The translations under genes were made by a program, and so were the position numbers. This document shows positions 1-7,835 of a stretch of DNA of 64,000 nucleotides, one piece after another (the stretch's first letter is position 1; each line of letters opens with the position of its first letter). The notes under the pieces are model-generated. The model did no database searches. It had not been told where the DNA came from and saw only the letters and a program-made list of their open reading frames with translations. Source of the DNA: Fibrobacter sp. UBA4297 (lineage in GTDB: Bacteria; Fibrobacterota; Fibrobacteria; Fibrobacterales; Fibrobacteraceae); the NCBI RefSeq assembly GCF_002394865.1, contig NZ_DGUZ01000019.1, positions 205,448 to 269,447 of the forward strand. Reading direction: 5' to 3'.

Positions 1-2
1 AC

Positions 3-27
3 AAAAAAAATCCCGCGAAAAGCGGGA
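3..27 (-). terminator. Intrinsic terminator of the 42-residue peptide gene
   Basis: On the minus strand a 6-bp stem TCCCGC / GCGGGA with a 5-base loop (11-27) is followed by a run of T opposite positions 3-10. It lies 13 bases past the stop codon of the small gene at 40-168, so that gene appears to be a separately terminated transcript. Confidence 0.85.
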
Positions 28-39
28 AATTTAAAGGTC

Positions 40-168
40 TTACATCATGTTCACTAAGAACAACAGCGCGCAACCGCTAAAGGCGACCACAAAGTTCACC
101 ACGAACTCTTCAAAAGCAGTCCGCTTCGGATCTTCATCCGTGCAATGGTTTTCGTCCCAGTATCCCAT
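40..168 (-). CDS. Small hypothetical membrane peptide, 42 residues
   Basis: The frame runs from an ATG at 168 to a TAA at 40-42 and encodes 42 residues starting MGYWDENHCTDEDPKRT. The first half is charged and acidic. The second half (about residues 20-42, FVVNFVVAFSGCALLFLVNM) is one hydrophobic segment long enough to cross a membrane, so the product would be a single-pass peptide. A strong intrinsic terminator follows directly, which supports a real transcription unit. No clear Shine-Dalgarno sequence precedes the ATG. The family is not recognised and function is unknown. The split into a polar N-terminus and a hydrophobic C-terminus argues against chance translation, but the shortness keeps confidence moderate. 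Confidence 0.55.
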   Translation of the reverse strand: MGYWDENHCTDEDPKRTAFEEFVVNFVVAFSGCALLFLVNMM

Positions 169-288
169 TTCAACTCAATCCCTGTAGATTATTTCTACAT
201 AGATTAATTTAACATATTTTAATCCAAAGTGGAACGCACTTTTTAAATATTTTTACACAACTGTATACAGGCAGACGCGCACCGTTTA

Positions 289-2196
289 TTACTTTTTGCT
301 TTCTTCAATCTTCTTGATGGGTTCGTCCATCATGCGTTCGGCAATGACTTCCGGAGTTTCTTCAGCCACGGCAGCGTTCGATTCTTCCGGCATCCACGGC
401 TTGTCGAGGCTCTTTTCCCAAGACACGGTCGGAGCCTTCTGTTCTTCCTGGGAGGCATCCACAATCGGGAGGCCAAGGAGTTCGCGGGCGCGGTTGAGGG
501 CAGCATCAATGTTACCGAGAGCGTTTTCTTCGCCAAGCTGGGCAAGCACTCCGGCACGGGTCAAAGCCACCACCGGCTGGGCATGCACACCACTCAAGAG
601 GAGTTGCGTCCCTTCGCTCTTGCAACGTTTGAGCAAGTCTTCAATCATGTTGATACCGGCAGCGTCAATGCTAGAGACGCTACGCATGCGCAAAATCAAA
701 ATCTTCGGCTTTTCAGAGATGCGGTTCATCGTTTCCTTGAACTTGTCCACCGCACCAAAGAAGAGCGAACCTGCAAGTTCGTACACAAGCACGCCCTTCG
801 GCACCTGGCGGCCGAGAGTATTGCGGGCAGCTTCGTCATCGTCATCCTTCAAGGCAGAAGAGACCGCTTCGACTTCGGCCACATCGCTCATGCGCTTGAT
901 GAAGAGCACAGCGGCAAGGAGCACGCCCACTTCGATAGCAACCGTAAGGTCGATAATCACCGTGAGGAAAAATGCAACAAGCATCACCGTCACGTCGCTC
1001 TTCGGAGCCTTGAACATCTTGATGACACTGCGATAACCGCACATATTGAAAGCCACCTGGAAAAGCACTGCGGCAAGGGCTGCCATCGGAATCATTTCGG
1101 CATACTTGCCAAGCACGAGCATAATGAGCAATAGAACGACAGCGTGAACAAGGCCAGAAACCGGGCTCACGGCACCGTTACGGATGTTCGTTGCGGTACG
1201 GGCAATAGCACCCGTTGCCGGGATACCGCCAAAAATCGGGCTCAAGATATTTGCGACACCCTGACCGAAAAGTTCCGTATTAGAGCGGTGCTTTGTACTC
1301 GTCATACCGTCAGCCACCACTGCAGAAAGGAGCGATTCGATAGCGCCGAGCATAGCAATCGTAAGTGCCGGCTGGAACACCTTTTGCATCATTTCGAGGC
1401 TGATATTCGGGAGGTGCGGCACCGGGAATCCGCTCGGGATGTGATTCTTCATGCCAATTGTCACCACGCCGTGACCGTTCACCGGATCGTCCCAGCCAAG
1501 GACCTTCACCATCACCGTTGCAACGATAATCGCAATGAGGGAGCCGGGAACCTTCGTGGTAATCTTCGGCCACAAGATGCAGACCGCGAGCGCGACAACG
1601 CCCACAATCACGGAATAGACGTTCATGGAACCAAAAGAAGAAACGTAAAGCTTGATTTTGCCCACGGCGTCAGCCGGGTCAGCGCTTGCAAAGGTAAGGC
1701 CAAAGAAGTTCGGAACCTGACCAAGCGCAATAATAATAGCGATACCCGCCGTAAAACCGACCGTCACCGGATACGGGATGAACTTGATAATCGCACCGAA
1801 TTTAGCAAGACCGAAAATGACGAGGAAAATACCCGCCAAAAGTGTCGCCGAAGCAAGGCCATCGTAACCGTACTGGCTTACAATGCCGTAGACAATCACG
1901 ATGAATGCGCCTGTAGGCCCTCCAATCTGGAAGCGGGAACCGCCCAACAGCGAGATGATGAAGCCCGCGATAATGGCGGTGTAAAGGCCTCGTTCCGGCC
2001 CCACGCCAGAAGCGATAGCAAACGCAATCGCCAAGGGGAGAGCCAAAATGCCAACAATCAAGCCCGACATCAAGTCGCTAGTGAAATCCTTGCGAGTGTA
2101 GCCGCGCTTGAAGCTACGAACGATTTCCGGGGTGATTGTCGAAACGACGCCTGTCAAATACTGCTTGACGGATTCCTTGGCGTGAATATCAGACAT
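289..2196 (-). CDS. SulP family anion transporter with STAS domain
   Basis: The 635-residue inner-membrane protein has the SulP/SLC26 layout: a long membrane domain at about residues 40-435 and a cytoplasmic STAS domain at about 466-570 (RMRSVSSIDAAGINMIEDL core). SulP proteins move sulfate, bicarbonate or other anions, usually coupled to H+ or Na+; the substrate cannot be read from the sequence. A polar, Glu/Pro-rich tail of about 65 residues follows STAS and is longer than in many homologues. The ATG at 2196 has a good ribosome site (GGAGA, six bases upstream). No carbonic anhydrase or sulfur gene is adjacent, so there is no contextual clue to the substrate. The family call is firm. Confidence 0.95.
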   Translation of the reverse strand: MSDIHAKESVKQYLTGVVSTITPEIVRSFKRGYTRKDFTSDLMSGLIVGILALPLAIAFAIASGVGPERGLYTAIIAGFIISLLGGSRFQIGGPTGAFIVIVYGIVSQYGYDGLASATLLAGIFLVIFGLAKFGAIIKFIPYPVTVGFTAGIAIIIALGQVPNFFGLTFASADPADAVGKIKLYVSSFGSMNVYSVIVGVVALAVCILWPKITTKVPGSLIAIIVATVMVKVLGWDDPVNGHGVVTIGMKNHIPSGFPVPHLPNISLEMMQKVFQPALTIAMLGAIESLLSAVVADGMTSTKHRSNTELFGQGVANILSPIFGGIPATGAIARTATNIRNGAVSPVSGLVHAVVLLLIMLVLGKYAEMIPMAALAAVLFQVAFNMCGYRSVIKMFKAPKSDVTVMLVAFFLTVIIDLTVAIEVGVLLAAVLFIKRMSDVAEVEAVSSALKDDDDEAARNTLGRQVPKGVLVYELAGSLFFGAVDKFKETMNRISEKPKILILRMRSVSSIDAAGINMIEDLLKRCKSEGTQLLLSGVHAQPVVALTRAGVLAQLGEENALGNIDAALNRARELLGLPIVDASQEEQKAPTVSWEKSLDKPWMPEESNAAVAEETPEVIAERMMDEPIKKIEESKK

Positions 2197-2237
2197 TGAA
2201 GGTCTCCATATTAAATTCGAGACCCAAATTTAGGAAT

Positions 2238-2264
2238 TTACCCCAATTTCGTTAAGGGGGGTAA
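2238..2264. promoter_or_regulatory. Hairpin in the sulP leader
   Basis: TTACCCC at 2238-2244 pairs with GGGGTAA at 2258-2264 around a 13-base loop. On the minus strand it would lie near the 5' end of the sulP mRNA, about 45 bases before the start codon, just downstream of an A/T-rich stretch (2272-2290) that could hold the -10 box. On the plus strand a T run follows at 2267-2273, so it could also stop antisense transcription. Confidence 0.4.
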
Positions 2265-2324
2265 GATTTTTTTATAAAATATATTTTACAGCAGATCCTC
2301 GAACTTTTCCGTTTTCGACAAAAA

Positions 2325-2361
2325 CACCCGAAGTCCTTGGTAGACCTCGGGTGAGCTTTTT
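2325..2361. terminator. Terminator-like hairpin of the decayed lipoprotein gene
   Basis: CACCCGA (2325-2331) pairs with TCGGGTG (2347-2353). T runs follow the stem on both strands (2356-2362 on plus, the complement of AAAA at 2321-2324 on minus), so it can act in both directions. On the minus strand it follows the pseudogene ending at 2388. Confidence 0.7.
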
Positions 2362-2387
2362 TAGTGGCTAGTGGAATCCTATGGAGC

Positions 2388-2563
2388 CTATGGCGAGTCC
2401 TTGAGACAACGAACTGAAAACCCGTAGTACTTGGCGCAGGTGGCCAGGTACGTAACCTCGTACTTGGAGAGACGCTTTCTCGTTCACCTCAGTTACGTTG
2501 GTGACATCGTCACCGCACGCTGCAAGCAGCGCGATAACGGCGGCTCCTGCCGCGAAAGATTTT
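2388..2563 (-). pseudogene. Remnant of a Fibrobacter major paralogous domain lipoprotein
   Basis: Read on the minus strand, one frame gives a lipoprotein signal segment, KSFAAGAAVIALLAACGDD, with a lipobox Cys. About 60 bases later another frame gives SKYEVTYLATCAKYYGFSVR and then CLKDSP and a stop. The GFSVRCLKD ending is typical of the C-terminus of the Fibrobacter succinogenes major paralogous domain (TIGR02145) proteins. The middle of the gene is missing, the two ends are out of frame, and an in-frame TAA with no usable start precedes the signal segment. The most likely history is an internal deletion of a full-length lipoprotein gene whose terminator survives at 2325-2361. The region cannot encode an intact product. 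Confidence 0.75.
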
Positions 2564-2692
2564 TAAGTTTTTATCGTGTTAATATAGTAAAATTACGTTG
2601 TGTTTAATAAAAAGCGCTTGGCTGTTGATGGTTGCATATAGCGCTGGATGACAATATCAAACGTTCAGAAAGACTGAATGCAAAAATTCGAA
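2564..2692. other. Spacer without a recognised gene downstream of the antitoxin
   Basis: This 129-bp stretch lies where a toxin gene would be expected, downstream of the antitoxin on the minus strand. No frame resembles a RelE, ParE, Doc or PIN toxin. I see only A/T-rich sequence. Confidence 0.5.
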
Positions 2693-2896
2693 CTAAAACT
2701 CGTTCCAGATGTCGTTGGGGAGTTTGCCAATGTCGCGGAAATCGAGCTTGCCGCTTGTTGCGGAATTCATGCTCACGAGACGTGCCAAGGGCTTGCCAGC
2801 ACGTTCAATGACGATTTCTTCGTCCTTGATAGCGACCTGATTCAAGAGCGTCCCAAAATTCTGACGCATATCCATTGCTGAAACAACTTTCGACAC
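2693..2896 (-). CDS. Phd/YefM family antitoxin, orphan
   Basis: With a GTG start at 2896 the product has 67 residues (VSKVVSAMDMRQNFGTLLNQ...). AAAAGGA six bases upstream makes this a better start than the far upstream codon at 2950, which would add an Ile-rich leader. The family binds DNA through its N-terminal half and neutralises a partner toxin with its C-terminal tail; the pattern MRQNFGTLLNQV...EEIVIERAGKPLARLVS is typical. No toxin gene lies on either side: downstream is the short spacer and the lipoprotein pseudogene, and upstream is the divergent xseA. It is therefore an orphan antitoxin, either a relic or a protein acting on a toxin encoded elsewhere. Confidence 0.8.
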   Translation of the reverse strand: MSKVVSAMDMRQNFGTLLNQVAIKDEEIVIERAGKPLARLVSMNSATSGKLDFRDIGKLPNDIWNEF

Positions 2897-2954
2897 GGCG
2901 AGTCCTTTTTTTACCAATTTAATTATTATTATAATTAACGTCAAACCCACGCGT

Positions 2955-3003
2955 TCTAGATCCTTCGACTTCGAACCTAACGGTTCTTCGCTCAGGATGA
3001 CAA
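2955..3003. repeat. Dispersed REP-like element (GATCCTTCG...CAGGATGAC)
   Basis: GATCCTTCGACTTCG leads into a perfect inner hairpin (GAACC TAAC GGTTC) and then CGCTCAGGATGAC. The outer ATCCT and AGGAT also pair. Related copies lie at 4332-4374, 32124-32213 and inside truB at about 42541-42580. Confidence 0.75.
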
Positions 3004-3030
3004 CGTAAACGACATCTCAATTAAAATCAA

Positions 3031-4329
3031 ATGGATCAAGAAGTTCGCACATTTTCGGTCACGCAGTACATGCGTTCGCTCAAGAACACCGTAGAATCAA
3101 CGCCTGCGGTTTGGGTGCACGGGGTCATTTCGCAAATTGCGGAAAAACCGTCGGGAGTTTACCTGAGCATTGCAGACTTCGCCGATGGCGACGTGAAGCC
3201 CAAGGCCACCCTCGCCCTTTACTGCTACACCGCCAAATACGATGCGATTCTCGCCAAGATTTCTAGCCTTTCGCAGCCGTTTACGCTCAAGCACGACTTG
3301 AAAGTCAATTTTCTCGTGCGTGCGGAACTGTACATCCCGTACGGAAAGCTGCAAGCGCAAATCCTGGACATCGACCCTGTTTACACGATTGGCGAACTTG
3401 CCCTGACGAAGAGCGCCATTTTAAAGCGCCTTGCGATGGAAGGCCTGCTCGAAAAGAACAAGCAGCTCGAACTTGCCGACGTTCCGCTCCGCGTGGGGCT
3501 TATCACCGGTGAAAACACCGCCGCGTACAAGGACTTTACCACGCGACTTGAAGCCTCTCCGTTCGCCTTCGAAGTGTCGACTGTTTATGCGCGAATGCAA
3601 GGGAACGAAACCGAAGGGAGTATTATCGCCGCCCTAGAGCAACTTCAAAGCGACCCCAATTTAGATGTTGTCTGCATTGTGCGCGGCGGCGGCGCCAAGA
3701 CGGACTTGAACTTTTTTGATAGCGAAGCGCTTTGCCGTGCGGTCGCCAACTACCCCACCCCCGTCTTTACGGGAATCGGCCACGAAATCGACCGTTGCCT
3801 TTTGGACGAAGTCGCTTACCTCTCGTGCATCACGCCAACGGATTGCGCGAAGCGTCTCGTGGAACGCGTGACGGATAGCTGGAACCGCATGACAGACGCG
3901 ATGGCAAACATCGCCGATGGTGCCCGCGACCTCCTCTCCGAAAGCAACAAGCAACTCGGCACGATAGGAAACCAGCTCCAGCAAAAAGTTTTCGGGCTCA
4001 TCCAGAACGAAAAATCCAAACACGTGCTGATGGCCGCTTCCATCAAGAAGGACACCGCATTTTATATAAAATCCGAGCACGAGCGCCTCGACCGTAACCA
4101 TGAAGGTTTAAAGCAAGGTTCCCGCAAGATTCTCGACCTTGCAAAATCGCAGTTCGAGCTTGTAAACGAAAAAGTCAAGAACGCAGACCCCAAAACGACA
4201 CTTGCCAAGGGCTACTCGCTCACGCTCGACGTAAACGGAAAGTTCATCCGCAAGGCAAGCCAACTCAAGAGCGGCGACACCATCAAGACTCGCCTCGCCG
4301 ATGGCGACGTTTTGTCCGTGGTACAATAA
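3031..4329 (+). CDS. xseA: Exodeoxyribonuclease VII large subunit
   Basis: The 432-residue cytoplasmic protein is the catalytic subunit of exonuclease VII, which degrades single-stranded DNA in both directions to oligonucleotides. The N-terminal OB-fold (about residues 1-105, starting FSVTQYMRSLKNTVES) binds DNA. The catalytic core follows, with the family blocks VRGGGAKTDLNFFD and FTGIGHEIDRCLLDEV at about 205-260, then a long helical region and a short C-terminal block ending GDVLSVVQ. Length is normal. The small subunit gene xseB, often the next gene, is not adjacent: a repeat element and a convergent gene follow. The ribosome site before the ATG at 3031 is weak. Confidence 0.95.
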   Translation: MDQEVRTFSVTQYMRSLKNTVESTPAVWVHGVISQIAEKPSGVYLSIADFADGDVKPKATLALYCYTAKYDAILAKISSLSQPFTLKHDLKVNFLVRAELYIPYGKLQAQILDIDPVYTIGELALTKSAILKRLAMEGLLEKNKQLELADVPLRVGLITGENTAAYKDFTTRLEASPFAFEVSTVYARMQGNETEGSIIAALEQLQSDPNLDVVCIVRGGGAKTDLNFFDSEALCRAVANYPTPVFTGIGHEIDRCLLDEVAYLSCITPTDCAKRLVERVTDSWNRMTDAMANIADGARDLLSESNKQLGTIGNQLQQKVFGLIQNEKSKHVLMAASIKKDTAFYIKSEHERLDRNHEGLKQGSRKILDLAKSQFELVNEKVKNADPKTTLAKGYSLTLDVNGKFIRKASQLKSGDTIKTRLADGDVLSVVQ

Positions 4330-4331
4330 CT

Positions 4332-4374
4332 AGATCCTTCGACTTCGTGCTGCGCACCCCGCTCAGGATGACAA
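4332..4374. repeat. Dispersed REP-like element
   Basis: This second copy of the GATCCTTCGACTTCG...CGCTCAGGATGAC element differs from the copy at 2955-3003 in its middle (TGCTGCGCACCC instead of the GAACC/GGTTC hairpin). It sits immediately after the xseA stop codon, between two convergent genes, where such elements can protect mRNA 3' ends. Confidence 0.75.
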
Positions 4375-4388
4375 GCTCCGCACAGTCC

Positions 4389-4805
4389 CTAGCCAAACAC
4401 CGGCAGGCTTTCGATTTTCTTGAACCGGTGAGTCACGGAATCCAGCTCAAAATAGCGCACACAATCGCCTAACGCAAGCATCACGTAGTTCGGCGTCAAA
4501 ATTTGCAAATACTTGTTCAGCTGCTGTTGCAGCACGGGCCACGTGTATTCACCCGGAGCCTTGCACTCCACCAAAAGCCAAGGCTTGTTCAAAGGCGCCC
4601 CAGCCCGAAAATTATGCACCATGATATCCACGCGGTCCGCCGTCTTTACATCAATCGACGAAAGCGGAAACTCCACCGCAATCAGGTGCTCGGGGACCTT
4701 CACCACATCGAGCAAATAGCGCACCGTTGCCTGGCGAACATGCTCTTCGGGCGTTGCAGGGACTTCTTTTTTGCGAATCGGGTCAAATAGCGTATCGTGG
4801 GTCAT
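4389..4805 (-). CDS. HsdR_N-type PD-(D/E)XK domain protein
   Basis: The 138-residue protein matches the stand-alone type I restriction enzyme R-protein N-terminal domain family (HSDR_N_2 type). A PD-(D/E)XK-like active site can be read: Asp60 in DRVDIMV and Glu80-Cys-Lys82 in WLLVECKAPGEY, with a conserved Gln-rich helix after it (LQQQLNKYL). Proteins of this size lack the helicase and translocase parts of HsdR, and no hsdM or hsdS lies nearby, so this is not a classic restriction subunit. Its cellular role is unknown. The gene converges with xseA and diverges from the GGDEF pair. Confidence 0.8.
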   Translation of the reverse strand: MTHDTLFDPIRKKEVPATPEEHVRQATVRYLLDVVKVPEHLIAVEFPLSSIDVKTADRVDIMVHNFRAGAPLNKPWLLVECKAPGEYTWPVLQQQLNKYLQILTPNYVMLALGDCVRYFELDSVTHRFKKIESLPVFG

Positions 4806-4965
4806 TGGCGAGAATATAAAAAAAAGTGAAAAACGTGAGGAAAATCACCTTTATTCGCGCACAAAAAACGAAAATCTAAAAAACCAATTACCCCCAAAGA
4901 AGAATTCATATTATTTTTATAATGGCTTTGAGCCTTTTTTTGCCCAACGCCACGAAGGAGAAAAT

Positions 4966-6378
4966 ATGGATTTACAGGAATATGTCAATCAATTTGATTC
5001 GATGACCTGCATCATGTCCGTCGAAAAAAAGCCGAACGGCTACGGCAAGATGCGCATCGAAGTCGGGAACAAGGCATACGCCGCCTCCTTCGAAAAGCAC
5101 GACGATTCCCTTATCGACATGCCTTATGGCAAAAAATTCGTCCCCGGTCTGGAATATACGGAATATTTGCCCAAAGATTTAAACTTCGAGCATTTCATTT
5201 ACAGTAGCGCCGTCCTCAAAAAGCCGATGCATGCCTACATCCACCCCGAGAGATTTGATATTTGGTTCAACATTTTCAGCATGCCACTGGACTTTGACGA
5301 TCCGCTCAAATGCTACTGCACCTACACACAGGAACTCTCAACCGAGATGAACACGGAGTCCATTCAAAGTCTTTCGACAAAGACGACCTCCGATGTTTTA
5401 AAGACCTGCATCAAGCTCCGCAGCACAAAGAACTTCCTCAAGACCATGGACGAGGTCATTGAAGACATCCGTAAAATTTGCAAGTCCAACTACTGCTGCA
5501 TCATGCTGACCGACTTCAAGGCTCGCAAATGTTCCTTGTTATGCGAAAACACCGCTCCAGAAGCGGGGTACCACACGCTATTGGACTACCTGGACGATTC
5601 ATTCATCAATTATGCGCAAACGTGGCTAGACGCCATCAACGGCAGCACATGCCTGCTCATCAGGAACGAACAAGAGAAAAATGAAATCAAGGAAAAATAT
5701 CCTGAATGGTACCAGTCTATGCAGTACGCTCAAATTGAGCGCCTTGCCCTGTTCCCGCTCAACTACAGCGACGAGACAATAGGCTTTATTTGGGCTACGA
5801 ACTTCGCCCCCGAAGAATCCGACCATATCAAGGAAACACTTGAACTTTCGACCTACTTTATCGCATCCGAAATTGCGAACTACCAGTTGCTCCAGAAGCT
5901 TGAAAAGCTGAGTTCAACAGACCTTCTCACCGGAGTCAAGAACCGCAACGCAATGAACAACCGCGTGCTCAAAATCTTGACTGGACGTGAAAGAGTGCCT
6001 AACCACTACGGCGTTATCTTTGCGGACTTGAACAGCCTCAAGACTGTCAACGACAATGAAGGCCATAACGCTGGCGACGAACTCATCAAAAACGCGGCCG
6101 ACATTTTGAAATCGACATTCGAAAATGCCGAAATTTACAGAGCCGGAGGCGACGAGTTCCTGATTATTTCCATGAAGGACTCCAAGGAGATCCTGGACCA
6201 GAAAGTCGAAAAGCTCCGCAAGGATTCCGACGATCCCGAAAAAATCAGTTTTGCTGTAGGCTTCTATTACGAAGAACGAGGGGGCGACATCCGAGCCGCC
6301 ATGCGAGAAGCAGACACCCTCATGTACGAAGACAAAAAGGCATTTTACAACAGGCACCCAGAATGCAGGTATCGTTAA
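4966..6378 (+). CDS. GGDEF protein 1 (probable diguanylate cyclase)
   Basis: The 470-residue protein starts at ATG 4966, behind GAAGGAG; the longer frame upstream has no such site. The C-terminal GGDEF domain (about residues 330-465) holds FADLNSLKTVNDNEGHNAGD and the signature RAGGDEF at 394-398, so it is probably an active diguanylate cyclase making c-di-GMP. The inhibitory I-site RxxD is absent: the positions before GGDEF are Phe and Ala. A GAF-like region occupies about residues 165-310, and the N-terminal 150 residues match no domain I recognise. There are no membrane segments, so it should be cytoplasmic. The next gene is a tandem paralogue of the same layout that begins on the base after this stop codon. 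Confidence 0.9.
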   Translation: MDLQEYVNQFDSMTCIMSVEKKPNGYGKMRIEVGNKAYAASFEKHDDSLIDMPYGKKFVPGLEYTEYLPKDLNFEHFIYSSAVLKKPMHAYIHPERFDIWFNIFSMPLDFDDPLKCYCTYTQELSTEMNTESIQSLSTKTTSDVLKTCIKLRSTKNFLKTMDEVIEDIRKICKSNYCCIMLTDFKARKCSLLCENTAPEAGYHTLLDYLDDSFINYAQTWLDAINGSTCLLIRNEQEKNEIKEKYPEWYQSMQYAQIERLALFPLNYSDETIGFIWATNFAPEESDHIKETLELSTYFIASEIANYQLLQKLEKLSSTDLLTGVKNRNAMNNRVLKILTGRERVPNHYGVIFADLNSLKTVNDNEGHNAGDELIKNAADILKSTFENAEIYRAGGDEFLIISMKDSKEILDQKVEKLRKDSDDPEKISFAVGFYYEERGGDIRAAMREADTLMYEDKKAFYNRHPECRYR

Positions 6379-7794
6379 ATGATTGATTTGCAAAATATTG
6401 TAGATAAGTTTCACACGATGACAAGCATCTTGTCGGTCGAAAAACGTGATGATGGCAGAATCGGCACCATCCGCATCGAGGCCGCCAATGACCTGTATAT
6501 CCGCTCTATGGAAAAGGAAGACAAGGACGGCAACGTCGTCTTCAAGCAGAAATTTGTACCGGGCGAATGCTACGAACGCTACATGAAAAAGGAACTGAAC
6601 TTCGAGAACTTCTGCTACGAATGTGCCATCAAAAAGAAACCTGTACACGCCTACATCCGCCCCGAGCGCTACACCTTCAGCATCAACCTGTACATGATGC
6701 CGCTCGCCATCGACGACCCGAAAAAAGCGTACTGCACATATTCACAAGAAATTTCTTTTGAAGAAAACGCCGAATCGATGTCGAACATTTCGGCACAGAC
6801 CGCAAGCAATATTCTAAAGACCTGCGTCAAGTTGCGCGGCGCCCAAAATCTGCAAAAGACCATGGACGAGGTCATCGAGGACATCCGCACCATTTGCAAT
6901 GCAAGCTATTGCTGCGTCATGCTCACGGACTTTTGCGAAAACACTTGGTCTGTGTTCAGCGATTCCATAAAGAAAGACTCCGGCATACATTCCGTCCGTG
7001 AGCTTGAATCCGAAGACTTTGTCGAATACGCAAGATCCTGGAAAAAGACGCTGAACGGAAGCAACTGTCTGATGCTCAAGAACAAGGCTGACTTCGAAAC
7101 AATCCGTCAGGACAATCCCGTATGGTACGCTTCACTCGTAGGCGCACATGTCAAGAGCCTTGTTCTTTTACCTCTGGATTACAATGGGGTTACACTCGGC
7201 TTTATCTGGGTTACCAATTTCGACACGTCAAACACGCTCTACATCAGAGAAACGCTCGAACTTTCGGCATTCTTTGTAGCCTCCGAAATTGCAAACTACC
7301 AGCTTTTGAACAAACTTGAACTACTCAGCAGCATGGACCTCTTGACGGGCGTCAAGAACCGTAATTCCATGAACAATCGCGTGACGCAGTTCTTGAACGG
7401 AGAAGTTCCGCACAAATCTCTCGGCGTCATCTTTGCCGACCTAAATGGCCTCAAGCCCGTGAACGACATGCAGGGACACGACGCTGGCGACAAGCTGCTA
7501 AAGGACGCTTCTCAAATTTTGAGAAACACCTTTGACGGTTGCGAATTCTATCGTGCCGGCGGCGACGAGTTCTTGATAATCGCCTTAGACAAGCCACAAG
7601 AAGAGCTCGAAGCAAAAGTCGAAAAGCTTCGCGAGAAATCGATGATGCCAGGCAACGTAAGTTTTGCGCTAGGGTTCTTCTACAACAAAGGCGAAGGCGA
7701 CATACGCACGGCCATGCACGAAGCCGACGTCCACATGTACGAAGACAAAAAGCGTTACTACGACCGGTTCCCCGCCAACAGAAGGCGGCTATAA
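6379..7794 (+). CDS. GGDEF protein 2, tandem paralogue
   Basis: The 471-residue protein is a full-length paralogue of the preceding gene: the same N-terminal block (VDKFHTMTSILSVEKRDDGR against VNQFDSMTCIMSVEKKPNGY), the same GAF-like middle, and RAGGDEF again at 394-398. The ATG directly abuts the upstream TAA, so the two are almost certainly translated from one mRNA. The I-site RxxD is missing here too. The acidic Asp/Glu pair of the signature is intact, so cyclase activity is expected. The N-terminal regions differ enough that the two may sense different signals or form a heterodimer; this is inference. Confidence 0.9.
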   Translation: MIDLQNIVDKFHTMTSILSVEKRDDGRIGTIRIEAANDLYIRSMEKEDKDGNVVFKQKFVPGECYERYMKKELNFENFCYECAIKKKPVHAYIRPERYTFSINLYMMPLAIDDPKKAYCTYSQEISFEENAESMSNISAQTASNILKTCVKLRGAQNLQKTMDEVIEDIRTICNASYCCVMLTDFCENTWSVFSDSIKKDSGIHSVRELESEDFVEYARSWKKTLNGSNCLMLKNKADFETIRQDNPVWYASLVGAHVKSLVLLPLDYNGVTLGFIWVTNFDTSNTLYIRETLELSAFFVASEIANYQLLNKLELLSSMDLLTGVKNRNSMNNRVTQFLNGEVPHKSLGVIFADLNGLKPVNDMQGHDAGDKLLKDASQILRNTFDGCEFYRAGGDEFLIIALDKPQEELEAKVEKLREKSMMPGNVSFALGFFYNKGEGDIRTAMHEADVHMYEDKKRYYDRFPANRRRL

Positions 7795-7800
7795 ACGCTA

Positions 7801-7829
7801 TTGACATTTTGCATGTGCGAAGTTATATT
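7801..7829 (+). promoter_or_regulatory. Strong sigma70-type promoter of the structured RNA gene
   Basis: A perfect -35 box TTGACA (7801-7806) is separated by 17 bases from TATATT (7824-7829). Transcription should start near 7836. The -35 box begins six bases after the stop codon of the second GGDEF gene. Confidence 0.8.
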
Positions 7830-7835
7830 TGAAGC

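Noticed and set aside
1144..2199. A 351-codon plus-strand frame opposite the SulP gene
   Set aside because: Rich in Arg, His and Asn with no hydrophobic core, a typical antisense shadow of a membrane protein gene.
4389..4805. Remnant of a type I restriction system
   Set aside because: The protein is complete as a stand-alone HsdR_N family member, and no hsdM, hsdS or helicase fragment is near.
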